Of a stretch of 64,000 bases of DNA, positions 26,201 through 35,300 are shown one piece after another (the stretch's first letter is position 1; each line of letters opens with the position of its first letter). The notes under the pieces are model-generated. The model was not told where the DNA came from. It ran no database searches and worked only from the letters and a program-made list of their open reading frames with translations. The translations under genes and the position numbers were made by a program. The stretch comes from an uncultured Bacteroidales bacterium (GTDB lineage: Bacteria > Bacteroidota > Bacteroidia > Bacteroidales > Bacteroidaceae). The stretch lies in NCBI GenBank assembly GCA_902779875.1, contig CACZCX010000004.1, positions 1-64,000 of the forward strand, written 5' to 3'.

Positions 26201-26676
26201 AAAACGAGTTCGTATACGAGGGATTCTCCGATTGGCGTACCTACAGCCAGTGGACCCTTGTTACCGACCAGAAACTCTATGGTGACTACATACGCTCGGC
26301 TTATATCATATCGCCGGGTGACGGTGCCCAGTACGCACGCTGGAGCGTCCCCGTGCCGGTTGCAGGCGTATATGACGTCTTTTTCCATGTGTCAAGCAGT
26401 CTCTACGAGAACAACCGTAACCGCCGTTGGAACAATAACTTCAACAACGGACGTAACAACAACGGCCGCCGTGTGACCAATGACTACAACTTTGAGATAG
26501 AGCAGTTCAATATGCAGGACCGCGTATCGCTCAACATGTTCCGCGCCGAGGACGGCTGGAACCTGCTGGGAACGTTCCGGTTCGAGGCCGACACAGTGAA
26601 TGTAACGCTTAACAACCGCTCCGGCGTAACCGTGATTGTGGCCGATGCCGTTAAGCTGGTTAAACGGGAAAGATAA
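23293..26676 (+). CDS. ABC-2 permease fused to an M1-peptidase-like ectodomain and a golvesin-like domain
   Basis: A 1127-residue three-part protein. Residues 1 to about 270 form an ABC-2 type permease with six or more TM segments and a long first loop (SEYLKRDKQLDTSEVFYTRP). Residues 280-860 look like the extracytoplasmic part of the ABC permease/M1 aminopeptidase fusions known in Bacteroidota, but no HExxH zinc motif and no GxMEN motif can be found, so it is probably not an active peptidase. From about 937 (IIVDNEDASLF) to the end is a golvesin/xanthan-lyase C-terminal-like beta domain, ending VIVADAVKLVKR, with an Asn/Arg-rich loop near 1038-1065. The start ATG at 23293 overlaps the ATPase stop; a TTG 3 nt upstream is less likely. 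Confidence 0.82.
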   Translation: MGGITNIRIVAKYETKLLVRGWFFKVFSILSLLASVILGSIYILSQFQRPEMVNRSVIPYIFMLVMNVGQAVVSVFLASEYLKRDKQLDTSEVFYTRPLSNAEYLLGKMWATLKVFFILDLIIAAIALVMSLIKYGFELDYLGYIWYFLLLNVPTLVFIVGLSTTLMLLLNNQAITMVVLLAYIGVTLFYIDNLYYYLFDYIGFNLPMLKSVVTGFSGLSRLINHRMCYLLLGMGLILTDVSLFHRLANSRYSLLPWRIAAALLLLGGLFAGYRHVHMYKVDEGFRADMIELDNRYVHIGGAVADSCRLDVTQNGDSLSVKAHLTVSPKENTSQLVFTLNPGFGISNVSAAGHSMSYERLMHLIVLTFPEPLSAGEPVELLMEYGGMADERICYLDISDEKMVENSKVLSMLNVGKRYLFQDRDYTMLTPESYWYPRPGVAYSNESPEWQLSYFTGFTVSVTPNPGLRPISQGSCTASTDSTMFTFRPESPLPSVSLMIGDYSPKSITVDSTEYTVWKLGEWDDQFSVFDSISDTVPYIIRDTRRTMELNVDMKYPFSRFSIIEVPAHFTSYKRVFTSAYEQLQPEMALVHERGYDMRMFQFENMKRQYSGGMGPGRRRNQNMSDKEILNNMLVSAVYFMMQSGDFSGSNRGGQFTMTQVDNPYYFRPLFYNFRYNIYSSDWPMANRMVESVTTAGTDQGSAWIRRMNGLSEDEKALILMGKYGFDRIMSDQEWEDLADNALALKTKDFFAPISAVMGYEAMVDSITAWSREKEFTNVSFDWILDRIQSHSGVSLKDKIEAWNQPARLSCYKIGTPQLITVTTDTADIYQAEVTLENISDNPGYVNLEFMFYELENAGDEDKPTSMVVSVGAHETRRIVTHWFNSPSVITINTMLSSNLPHDVSLNNADWSTNIAQELTPEGVYTIRGGVDNASEGEIIVDNEDASLFSLSRPLRTGYLSKWIDKARENKNEFVYEGFSDWRTYSQWTLVTDQKLYGDYIRSAYIISPGDGAQYARWSVPVPVAGVYDVFFHVSSSLYENNRNRRWNNNFNNGRNNNGRRVTNDYNFEIEQFNMQDRVSLNMFRAEDGWNLLGTFRFEADTVNVTLNNRSGVTVIVADAVKLVKRER

Positions 26677-26691
26677 AATACAAACTTATAT

Positions 26692-28182
26692 ATGAAACGA
26701 AAATTACTATTGATGACGGCAGTCATGGCGCTCACGACAGCGTCAGTGCCGGGGACCGATGCCAGGGCGCAGATAGTCCTTACTATGGAGGATGCGTTGG
26801 AGTACAGTTCACTTCACAACCCTGATCTGATCAACTCCCGTATGAGCATGGAACGTTACGAACAGAACCTGATTGCCCAGAAGGCGTCGCTCAAGTCGAG
26901 GTTCTCCCTTAACCTGCAGCCTATCACTTTCTCGCAGTCACGTCAGTTTGACAACCGTTTCTCCGACTGGTACACCAACCGCTCGCTGTCATCGTCGGGA
27001 ACATTCAGCATCTCTCAGCCCATTATCTGGACCGATGCCACTCTGTCACTGAACAACAGCCTGTCATGGCAGAGAAACGAGTCCTCTATCAACGGAGGTA
27101 CAAGCAACCAGGCATTCAGTAACAGTCTTTACCTTAGTCTGACACAGCCTATCTTCACCTACAACAGGACCAAGATGAACCTGCGCCAGATCGAGATGAA
27201 CTACGAGAACGCACGCATAAGCTACGCTTTGCAGCTGCTTAACGTGGAGCGCAACATCACAAGCCAGTTCTACAGCCTGTTCATGTCACAGCAGAACCTT
27301 GAGATCAGTGAGTCTGAGCTGGAGAATGCCGAGAAGAACTTCAATATCATCAAGGATAAGGTTGAGGCAGACCTGGTGACTAAGGATGAATACTACCAGG
27401 CAGAGCTTAACCTGGCCCAGTCCCGCTCAAGCCTTGAGAACCAGAGGGTAAGCCTGGAGAATGCCAAGGATAACTTCAAGCAGGCTCTCGGTATTCCTTT
27501 GGATGAGGATATAAGGGTGGTATGCGATGTTGAGGCTGAGCCGGTCCTGGTAAGCTTTGACAAGGCTCTTGAGAGTGCCACTACCACCAGACTGGAACTC
27601 AGACAGCGCGAGATATCACGCGAACAGCAGGAGATGTCCATGATACAGGTCAAGGACAATGACAGCTTTAGCGGTAACATATCACTTTCACTGGGTGTCA
27701 TGGGTGACGATCCGGATTTCCCGCATATCTATGACAATCCCACGAACAACCCGCGCGTATCGGTCTCATTCAGCGTACCTATCTTTGACTGGGGCGCACG
27801 CAAGGCTCGCATCAAGGCCGCTGAGATAGAACGCAAGATGTTCGAACTGAGCGCTGAGGAGGAGCTTAAGAGCATTGAGATGAACGTACGCAGCACCTGC
27901 CGCAGCCTTGACAACCTGCTCGGACAGATAGCGATCGCTGAGCAGAGTCAGAAAAACGCACAGCTTACCTATGACCTCAACGAGGAGCGTTACCGCAACG
28001 GCGAGCTCACAGGTATGCAGATGAACCAGTTCCAGACTCAGCTGTCCAACAGCAAGATGTCATACACACAGGCTATCATCAACTATAAGGTCCAGCTTCT
28101 GAACATCAAGATCCTGACCCTCTATGATTTTGAGAAGGATGCCCCCGTGGTACCCATAACCTATGATCGGAATAATAAGTAA
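26692..28182 (+). CDS. TolC-family outer membrane efflux channel
   Basis: A 496-residue protein with a signal peptide (cleavage near ARA|QIVLT, residue about 27) and the two-fold OEP repeat of long helical hairpins: MEDALEYSSLHNPDLINSR in repeat one and SFSVPIFDWGARKARIKAAE in repeat two. As a trimer it would form the outer membrane exit duct and periplasmic tunnel for the RND/ABC pumps encoded next to it. Unlike many in the phylum it has no lipobox. It starts 15 nt after the permease fusion and 12 nt before the adaptor gene. Confidence 0.93.
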   Translation: MKRKLLLMTAVMALTTASVPGTDARAQIVLTMEDALEYSSLHNPDLINSRMSMERYEQNLIAQKASLKSRFSLNLQPITFSQSRQFDNRFSDWYTNRSLSSSGTFSISQPIIWTDATLSLNNSLSWQRNESSINGGTSNQAFSNSLYLSLTQPIFTYNRTKMNLRQIEMNYENARISYALQLLNVERNITSQFYSLFMSQQNLEISESELENAEKNFNIIKDKVEADLVTKDEYYQAELNLAQSRSSLENQRVSLENAKDNFKQALGIPLDEDIRVVCDVEAEPVLVSFDKALESATTTRLELRQREISREQQEMSMIQVKDNDSFSGNISLSLGVMGDDPDFPHIYDNPTNNPRVSVSFSVPIFDWGARKARIKAAEIERKMFELSAEEELKSIEMNVRSTCRSLDNLLGQIAIAEQSQKNAQLTYDLNEERYRNGELTGMQMNQFQTQLSNSKMSYTQAIINYKVQLLNIKILTLYDFEKDAPVVPITYDRNNK

Positions 28183-28194
28183 AAAGACAAGTAT

Positions 28195-29253
28195 ATGAAA
28201 TCAGGAATCAGCGCAGTAACACTGACAGCGCTTGCACTCCTCACAGTAGGGTGCAGGCAGGAGAACACCATGAACCGTAATGAGATACCCACACCGGTAT
28301 CAGTATCGGACATCACCTACGGTTCAATAAGCAGGATATTCACCACCAACAGCACGGCCGTATCGAATGCCGAGGCTGAGCTCACTACCGAGATGGCCGG
28401 TAAGTACCACCTCCAGAAGAACCCCGCCACCGGCAAGCCCTACAAGCTGGGTGACAAGGTAAAGAAGGGTGCCCTCATAATACGTATTGAGGACAAGTCA
28501 TATGAGAACGGCATCTCTATAGAGACCAAGCGTCTCAACCTGGAGCTGGCAGAGCAGGAGCAGGTCAAGACCAAGTCACTCTATGACAAGGGCGGTGCCA
28601 CTCTTACCGAGGTCAAGAACTCCGATATCAAGATCATGAACTCGCGTCTGGATTATGAGAACGCCGAGATGAATCTTGAGAAGATGAACATACGCGCTCC
28701 GTTTGACGGCGTCATAGTGAACCTGCCTCATTTCTCGAACGAGGCCAAGGTCAACAGCGGTACATCGGTCGTAACCATCATGGACTACAGCTCCATGCTG
28801 CTTGAGATCAACCTGCCTGAGAGCGCCATCAGTGAGGTTAAGGTAGGCCAGAAGGCTAACATAACCCATTATACGCTCCCCGGTGACACCATCATAGGTG
28901 AGATCACCGAGCTCTCTCCGGCCATCAGCTCAGAGACACGTACCTTCAAGGGCAAACTCGTTATCGACAACAGGAACCTGCTCATAAGACCGGGTATGTT
29001 CGTAAAGGCCGATATCGTAACCGAGAGCCACGAGTCGACAATCGTAATCCCCAAGAACATAGTACGCAACGAGCGTAACCGCCGCACCGTATTCGTAGTG
29101 GACCAGGGCATAGCAAGAGCCAAGCAGGTAAGACTGGGCCTGGAGGAGAAGAACCGCGTAGAGGTACTCGGCGGACTTGATAAGGACGACCAGCTGGTAA
29201 TCCGTGGTTTTGAGACCCTGAGAGACGGTTCTAAGGTTAAGATTCAAAGATAA
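28195..29253 (+). CDS. RND/HlyD-type membrane-fusion adaptor lipoprotein
   Basis: A 352-residue periplasmic adaptor. The N-terminus is a lipoprotein signal with Cys20 in LTVGC. It then has a lipoyl-like domain split around a short alpha-hairpin (LNLELAEQEQVKTKSLYDKGGATLTEV), the return strand MNIRAPFDGVIVN, a beta-barrel domain and a membrane-proximal domain with RPGMFVKADIV. It bridges the inner-membrane pumps and the TolC channel. There is one adaptor for two RND permeases, as in the MdtABC/MuxABC systems. It lies 12 nt from its neighbours on both sides. Confidence 0.93.
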   Translation: MKSGISAVTLTALALLTVGCRQENTMNRNEIPTPVSVSDITYGSISRIFTTNSTAVSNAEAELTTEMAGKYHLQKNPATGKPYKLGDKVKKGALIIRIEDKSYENGISIETKRLNLELAEQEQVKTKSLYDKGGATLTEVKNSDIKIMNSRLDYENAEMNLEKMNIRAPFDGVIVNLPHFSNEAKVNSGTSVVTIMDYSSMLLEINLPESAISEVKVGQKANITHYTLPGDTIIGEITELSPAISSETRTFKGKLVIDNRNLLIRPGMFVKADIVTESHESTIVIPKNIVRNERNRRTVFVVDQGIARAKQVRLGLEEKNRVEVLGGLDKDDQLVIRGFETLRDGSKVKIQR

Positions 29254-29265
29254 ACTTGAGGTAGG

Positions 29266-32200
29266 ATGAAAAAACTGGTAAGTTGGGCAGTCCGTAACCC
29301 GGTCACCGTCACCATGGCGGTACTGGCTATACTGCTGCTCGGAAAAATATCATATGACAGGCTGAGCGTGGAACTGCTCCCGAGCATGAACAGCCCGCGT
29401 CTGTTCGTTGAGATAGATGCAGGCGAGCGTCCGCCCGAAGAGATAGAGAAACAGTTCGTCCGCAGCATGGAATCCCAGATAGCGCGTCAGAGTGACGTGC
29501 GCTCGGTATCATCGGTCGTAAAGGTAGGTACTGCCCGTATAACCGTCGAGTACGCCTGGAGAAAGAACATGGACGAGGCGTTCCTGGATCTGGAGAAAGC
29601 CATGAGCAGTTTCTCGCAGGACAGCCGTGTCACGGACCTCAGGATATCGCAGAAGGATCCCACCACAGCTCCTATCATGATCATCGGTTTCTCCAACCCG
29701 GATATAACCGATATGGCCGAGCTGCGCAAGGTGGCTGACTCATATGTATGCAACGAACTCATGAGAGTGGAGGGCGTGGCCGATGTCTCACTGGCCGGTG
29801 ACGAGTTCACCAACCTAATCATCGAGGCCGATCCCTACAAGCTCCAGGCTTTCGGCATAACCGTTGACAATATCTCGTCACGTATCCAGGAGAACAACCA
29901 GAGGGTATCGGGCGGAAGGATATCGGAACAGGGTTTCCAGTATCTGGTGACCGGTTCCAACACCCTGACCGATGAGTTCGCGTTCGGCAATATCATTGTA
30001 GGTTACAAGAACACCGAGGCCGGACAGGGCCGTCAGATAGGTGAGTTCGAGTCGGCCAGCATGGCCCCCATCTACCTGCGTGACGTAGCCGACATCCGCT
30101 TTGAGAACCGCGAGCCTGAGAATATAGTAAGGGTGAATGGCAACCGCAGCATAGGCATATCGGTATTCAAGGAGATGGACTACAACACCGTCAAGGCTGT
30201 TGACGGAGTCAAGACAAGCCTTGCCAAGATACAGAAGTCTCTGCCCGGTTATGATTTCAGGATCATAAGCGACCAGGCGACCTTCATCAACAACTCCATA
30301 GGTGAGGTCAAGAACAGCGCCCTGCTGGGTATACTGCTGGCTGTAATCGTGCTGTTCGTGTTCCTGCGCAGGATAGGGACCACCCTTATTGTGGCTGTGT
30401 CAATACCTGTATCCATCATCGCTACCTTCAACCTCATGTTCTTCAGCGGTCTGACCATAAACATACTGACCCTGGGAGGACTTGCGCTAGGTGCGGGTAT
30501 GCTTGTGGATAACGCCATCGTGGTCATAGAGAGCATATTCCGTAACCAGGAACGTGGGCTCTCGGTCCGTGATGCTGCTGTGACCGGAACATCCGAGGTT
30601 GCCGGTGCCGTATCGGCATCGACCCTTACCACCATCGTGGTGTTCCTGCCTATCGTATATCTGCACGGAGCCACAGGTGAGCTGTTCAAGGATGAGGCGT
30701 GGACGGTGACATTCTCACTGATATCGTCACTCTTTGTGGCCATCCTGGTCATTCCTACGCTTTATGAGCGCATATTCTCACGTAAGAAAAGACAGCCGGT
30801 CAAGAATTTCAGCTCAATCAACATCACGGGATACTCCCAGTTCCTCAAGAAACTGGTTGAGAAACGCTGGATGGTCATACTCTGCTCACTTATCCTGGTC
30901 GTAGGAACTGTGTTCCTGCTCCCGTTCGTGGGTACCGAGTTCATGCCTAAGACCGATGCGAACACCATCAACGTGAAGGTCCGTATGGCCGAGGGTACCA
31001 GTCTGGAGCGTACATCATCGACGCTTGAGAGCATTGAGAACCTGGTATACGACCTCTCACAGGATCCCGATTGCGTCATCTACACCCATGTGGGCCCCGG
31101 TGCGTCATCACAGAACCTGGATTTTGAGGGCGAGAATACAGCTACCCTCAAGATACAGCTCTCCAAGGCATCGGCCGTAACCCCCGATTATCTTACCGAG
31201 GTGCTCTCGTCATACATAGACGGAGTGGAGGGTATGGAACTCTCATTCACACAGGATGAAAACTCCCTGAACTCCATGATGGGAACCGAGGATGCTCCGC
31301 TCGTTGTGGAGATAAAGGGTGAGGACCTGGACCTTCTTGCAGCCCTGACTGCTCAGGTCAAGACCGCGGTTGACTCAATCGACTGCCTCTATAACGTGGA
31401 GAGCTCGCTGGCAGGCGGTGCACCGGAGATCATCATCACCGTGGACCGTGCCCTGGCAGGTATGAACAATATCAACGTATCGACCATAATCACCCAGATT
31501 CAGCAGCATCTCGCCGGTCGTGAAGCCGGTCAGATGGACTACAAGGGCGATATGAGGGATATCAGTATCAAGGTTCCCGGCGTGTCACTCTCTGACCTGA
31601 ACAATATGGTCATTACATCGGGCCAGAAGGATTTCCGCCTTGTGGAGCTCGCTCAGATAAGCGAGAGCACCGCACCCAAGGAGATATCACGACTCAACCA
31701 GAACCGTGTGACCCGCGTCACTGCCGATATAGACGAGTCCGTATCACTTGACAAGGCTGCACAGCGCACAAGGGAGGCCGTTCAGGGTATTGAACTGCCT
31801 CAGAACTACTCCATAACCGTGACAGGTGAGGAGGAGCGCAGAGCCGAATCCATGAACAGCCTGCTGTTGGCACTCGTACTGTCAATAGTACTGGTATACA
31901 TGGTTATGGCATCGCAGTTCGAGTCACTGCTGCATCCGTTCACCATCCTGCTTACCATTCCTCTGGCATTGGTGGGAGCGGTGCTTATGTTCCTTGTGAC
32001 AGGCATAACAGTGAATATAATGGGTATCATAGGTATGGTGATGCTTGCAGGTATCGCGGTTAACAACTCCATCATACTTGTAGACCGTATAGGACAGCTC
32101 AAGGAGTCTGGACTGAGTCTTACCGATGCCATCGCCGAGGCAGGACAGCAGCGAATCCGTCCTATCCTCATGACCAGCCTTACCACCATCCTGGCACTCG

Positions 32201-32361
32201 TGCCTATGGCACTTGGACTGGGCGACGGTGCATCACTGAGCTCACCTATGGCCATTGCCGTGATAGGCGGTCTGTTCACATCGACTCTTCTGAGCCTTGT
32301 GGTGATACCTTGTGTTTATTACGTATTTGAGAGCGCCAAGATTAGAATAACCGGAAAATGA
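29266..32361 (+). CDS. RND efflux permease (HAE-1-like), first of two
   Basis: A 1031-residue RND permease with 12 predicted TM helices and two large periplasmic loops. The TM4 motif GMLVDNAIVVIES has Asp415, equivalent to AcrB Asp407, with Asn in place of the second Asp, as is common in this branch. The second half shows the TM10 motif GIAVNNSIILVDR. Substrates are unknown. It probably pairs with the next RND protein as a heteromeric pump, and its stop overlaps the start of that gene by 4 nt (ATGA). Confidence 0.93.
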   Translation: MKKLVSWAVRNPVTVTMAVLAILLLGKISYDRLSVELLPSMNSPRLFVEIDAGERPPEEIEKQFVRSMESQIARQSDVRSVSSVVKVGTARITVEYAWRKNMDEAFLDLEKAMSSFSQDSRVTDLRISQKDPTTAPIMIIGFSNPDITDMAELRKVADSYVCNELMRVEGVADVSLAGDEFTNLIIEADPYKLQAFGITVDNISSRIQENNQRVSGGRISEQGFQYLVTGSNTLTDEFAFGNIIVGYKNTEAGQGRQIGEFESASMAPIYLRDVADIRFENREPENIVRVNGNRSIGISVFKEMDYNTVKAVDGVKTSLAKIQKSLPGYDFRIISDQATFINNSIGEVKNSALLGILLAVIVLFVFLRRIGTTLIVAVSIPVSIIATFNLMFFSGLTINILTLGGLALGAGMLVDNAIVVIESIFRNQERGLSVRDAAVTGTSEVAGAVSASTLTTIVVFLPIVYLHGATGELFKDEAWTVTFSLISSLFVAILVIPTLYERIFSRKKRQPVKNFSSINITGYSQFLKKLVEKRWMVILCSLILVVGTVFLLPFVGTEFMPKTDANTINVKVRMAEGTSLERTSSTLESIENLVYDLSQDPDCVIYTHVGPGASSQNLDFEGENTATLKIQLSKASAVTPDYLTEVLSSYIDGVEGMELSFTQDENSLNSMMGTEDAPLVVEIKGEDLDLLAALTAQVKTAVDSIDCLYNVESSLAGGAPEIIITVDRALAGMNNINVSTIITQIQQHLAGREAGQMDYKGDMRDISIKVPGVSLSDLNNMVITSGQKDFRLVELAQISESTAPKEISRLNQNRVTRVTADIDESVSLDKAAQRTREAVQGIELPQNYSITVTGEEERRAESMNSLLLALVLSIVLVYMVMASQFESLLHPFTILLTIPLALVGAVLMFLVTGITVNIMGIIGMVMLAGIAVNNSIILVDRIGQLKESGLSLTDAIAEAGQQRIRPILMTSLTTILALVPMALGLGDGASLSSPMAIAVIGGLFTSTLLSLVVIPCVYYVFESAKIRITGK

Positions 32362-35300
32362 AGTTTAAGTCTTTCATTGACAGAAGAGTAACTATATGCA
32401 TGCTTCTGGTGGCGCTCACGCTGCTGGGATACTTCTCGTACAAGCAGTTGCCGGTTGAGCTGCTGCCCAATACGGAACTGCCCCAGCTTTATGTGACGGC
32501 CTCGTCAAGAAGCGACCTCACTCCGGCTTACATGGAGCAGCAGGTGGTCATACCCCTTGAGGGAGCCATCAGCGCTGTAGGTGGTGTGGAGAACATGGAA
32601 TCGACGGCATCGGGCCGACAGGGATCCATAAGGGTTGACTTCAAGCGTGGAACCAACCTCAAGATGACCACTGTCAAGCTACAGGAGAAAATCAGTTCCA
32701 TACGTTCCGATTTTCCGTCCGATGTCACAGTCAATGTCCAACAGGCCAATGTAAACGGAATCAGCAACCAGTTCATGTCGCTTCAGGTGCGTGGATCGGG
32801 TGGTGTGGACCGTCTGAGAGCCATCGTGGACAAGGATGTGGTTCCCAGACTTGAGAGTATTGACGGCATTGCCGGAGTTACTGTGTATGGCGGTAGGGTC
32901 AAGTCCATTGAGATAAGGTCCAACCCTGAGGCCATGCAGGCTCTGCATATATCGAACTCACAGATAAGCCAGGCTCTGAGCCAGTACAACCAGGATCGTA
33001 CGTTCCTGGGCTTTATCAGTGAGCCCGACAAGAAGTATTACGTGCAGCTTGACGCCAACTATGATGACGTCTCACAGGTAGAGAACCTGGTGGTGGCACA
33101 GGGCCCCGTCTATCTTAAGAACGTGGCCACGGTGTTCTTTGACTACAAGGAGGAGACTACCATAAGCCGTGTGAACGGAATGGACGCCATCTCCGTGTCA
33201 CTGGTGAACGGATCGGGTGAGAACCTTCTGGATCTCTCCAAGCGTACGCTTAAGCGCATAGAGGAGGTGAACCGCGAGGTTGCCGCCCAGGACCTTCAGC
33301 TGGTCATCCAGTCCAACTCGGCCGATCAGATAAGCAACAACATATCGCAGATCGTGAAACTGGCCCTGATAGGAGGTCTTCTGGCTATAGTGGTACTGTG
33401 GTTCTTCCTTCAGAACTTCAGCCTGGTGTTTTTCATCGCACTCTCCATCCCGGTTTCAATATTATCGGCATTCAACATATTCTATGCGGCCGATGTCTCC
33501 ATAAATACCCTTACCCTGATAGGTATGGCTCTGGCTATCGGTATGTTGCTGGATAGCAGTATAGTGGTGCTGGAGAACATATACCGTCTGGCCTCTATGG
33601 GAATGCCGCCCAGACTGGCGGCCCTGCAGGGTGTCAAGGAGGTGCGTAAGGCCCTTATAGCCTCTACGCTAACCACCATTACGGTCTTCCTGCCGTTCGT
33701 ATTCTCCGATGAGCCCATGATCAAGCTCCTTGGTAGGAACATAGGTATCTCCATCATATCCACGCTCATATTCTCGCTGTTCGTGGCTGTGACGTTCATA
33801 CCTATGGCGACAGCAGCCATGATGGAACGCGGAGGCGGCGTGAGCGTGTTCTTCCGCAAGATGTCCATTCACGACCGTCCGCTGCAGATGTACTCCACAC
33901 TGCTCAAGACCTGTCTGCGTGATCCCGGACCTACCATCGGAACGGCAGTAGCGGTGCTTGTGATAGCCTTCATATTCGCGCTTTCACGTAACACCGGTCA
34001 GAACCGTCAGATAGACAGTGATCGTATCAACGTGAACATAACCATGCCCAGCGGAAGCACCATTGAGGAGACCGATGCAGCCACTGCCACACTTGAGGAG
34101 CGTTTGGACAGCCTTGTCTACAAGAAGGATGTCATAAGCCGCATCCAGGAGGACCAGGCCTCGATCACCGTGACGCTCAAGGAGGGTTACAACAAGAAGG
34201 GTGGTGTGACCATCAGCCAGCTTGTGGAGCAGCTCAGCGATGAGCTTGCCCTGGAGAATGAGATCGATGTACGTGTAACCCCGGGTTATGCCCGCGGCAA
34301 CCAGAGCGCATCGGGACTCAGCTCCCTGACCCGTTTCATGAGCGTGCTCGGCGTGGGCGACAATACCGAGAGAATAGTTGTGAAGGGTTCCGATACCGAG
34401 ACCATGCGTGTGGTATCCAACAACCTGCGATACTATCTGGAACAGTTGGATTTTGTACGTGACGTCAGGGTCGACAACCCGGGCGGACGCCGTGAGGTGC
34501 AGCTCACATTCGATCCCGTGACGCTGGCATCGTACAACATATCCAACCAGGCTATCACCACCGCGCTCGGTTCGTTGAACCGCTCCACCAGCACGGGAGC
34601 CAGCTTCAAGGTAGGTACTGATGAGTATGACATCGTCATCATGGAGGACCTTACCGAGGAAGAGGAGGAGATGGGACGTTGGGAGAAGACTCTCGATGAC
34701 CTGCGTCGTGTGGTTGTGACCGATGCAAACGGCGGCACACACGAGCTCCAGCAGCTTGCCAATATCCGTCTGAGCCGCGGCCCGTCGGAGGTAAGGCGCG
34801 TGAACCGTGACCGCAGGGTCAACGTGACCTATTCCATATCACAGAGTGAGGACCTGCCCAAGGATGTGCTTGACGGCTATCACGAGCAGATTGATGACCT
34901 GATCGCCAACTACAACCTGCCTTCGGGTCTGGCACTCGAGGCACAGCGCGGCGATGACTCCACCAGCGAGTTCAAGTTCCTGATACTGGCATCGATCATA
35001 CTCATATTCATGATATTGGCATCGGCCTTCGAGTCACTCACAACGCCTATTGTATTGCTGTTCTCCATACCTCTGGCCGCCATCGGTTCGCTGCTCGCCC
35101 TGCTCCTGTCGGGTAACAGCCTGATGAACGCCAACACCCTGACCGGATTCCTTATCCTGCTGGGTATAGTGGTGAACAACGGTATCATACTCATAGACTA
35201 CTCGTCGACACTGCGCCGTCGTGGCTATGGCCGTATGAGAGCCATCATGACCAGCGGTTACTCGCGTCTGAGACCTATCTGTATAACCACAATCACTACG

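Noticed and set aside
30249..30752. 167-residue antisense ORF in the RND gene
   Set aside because: Low-complexity Thr/Met/Ser-rich reading of the complementary strand of TM helices; no start context and no family features.
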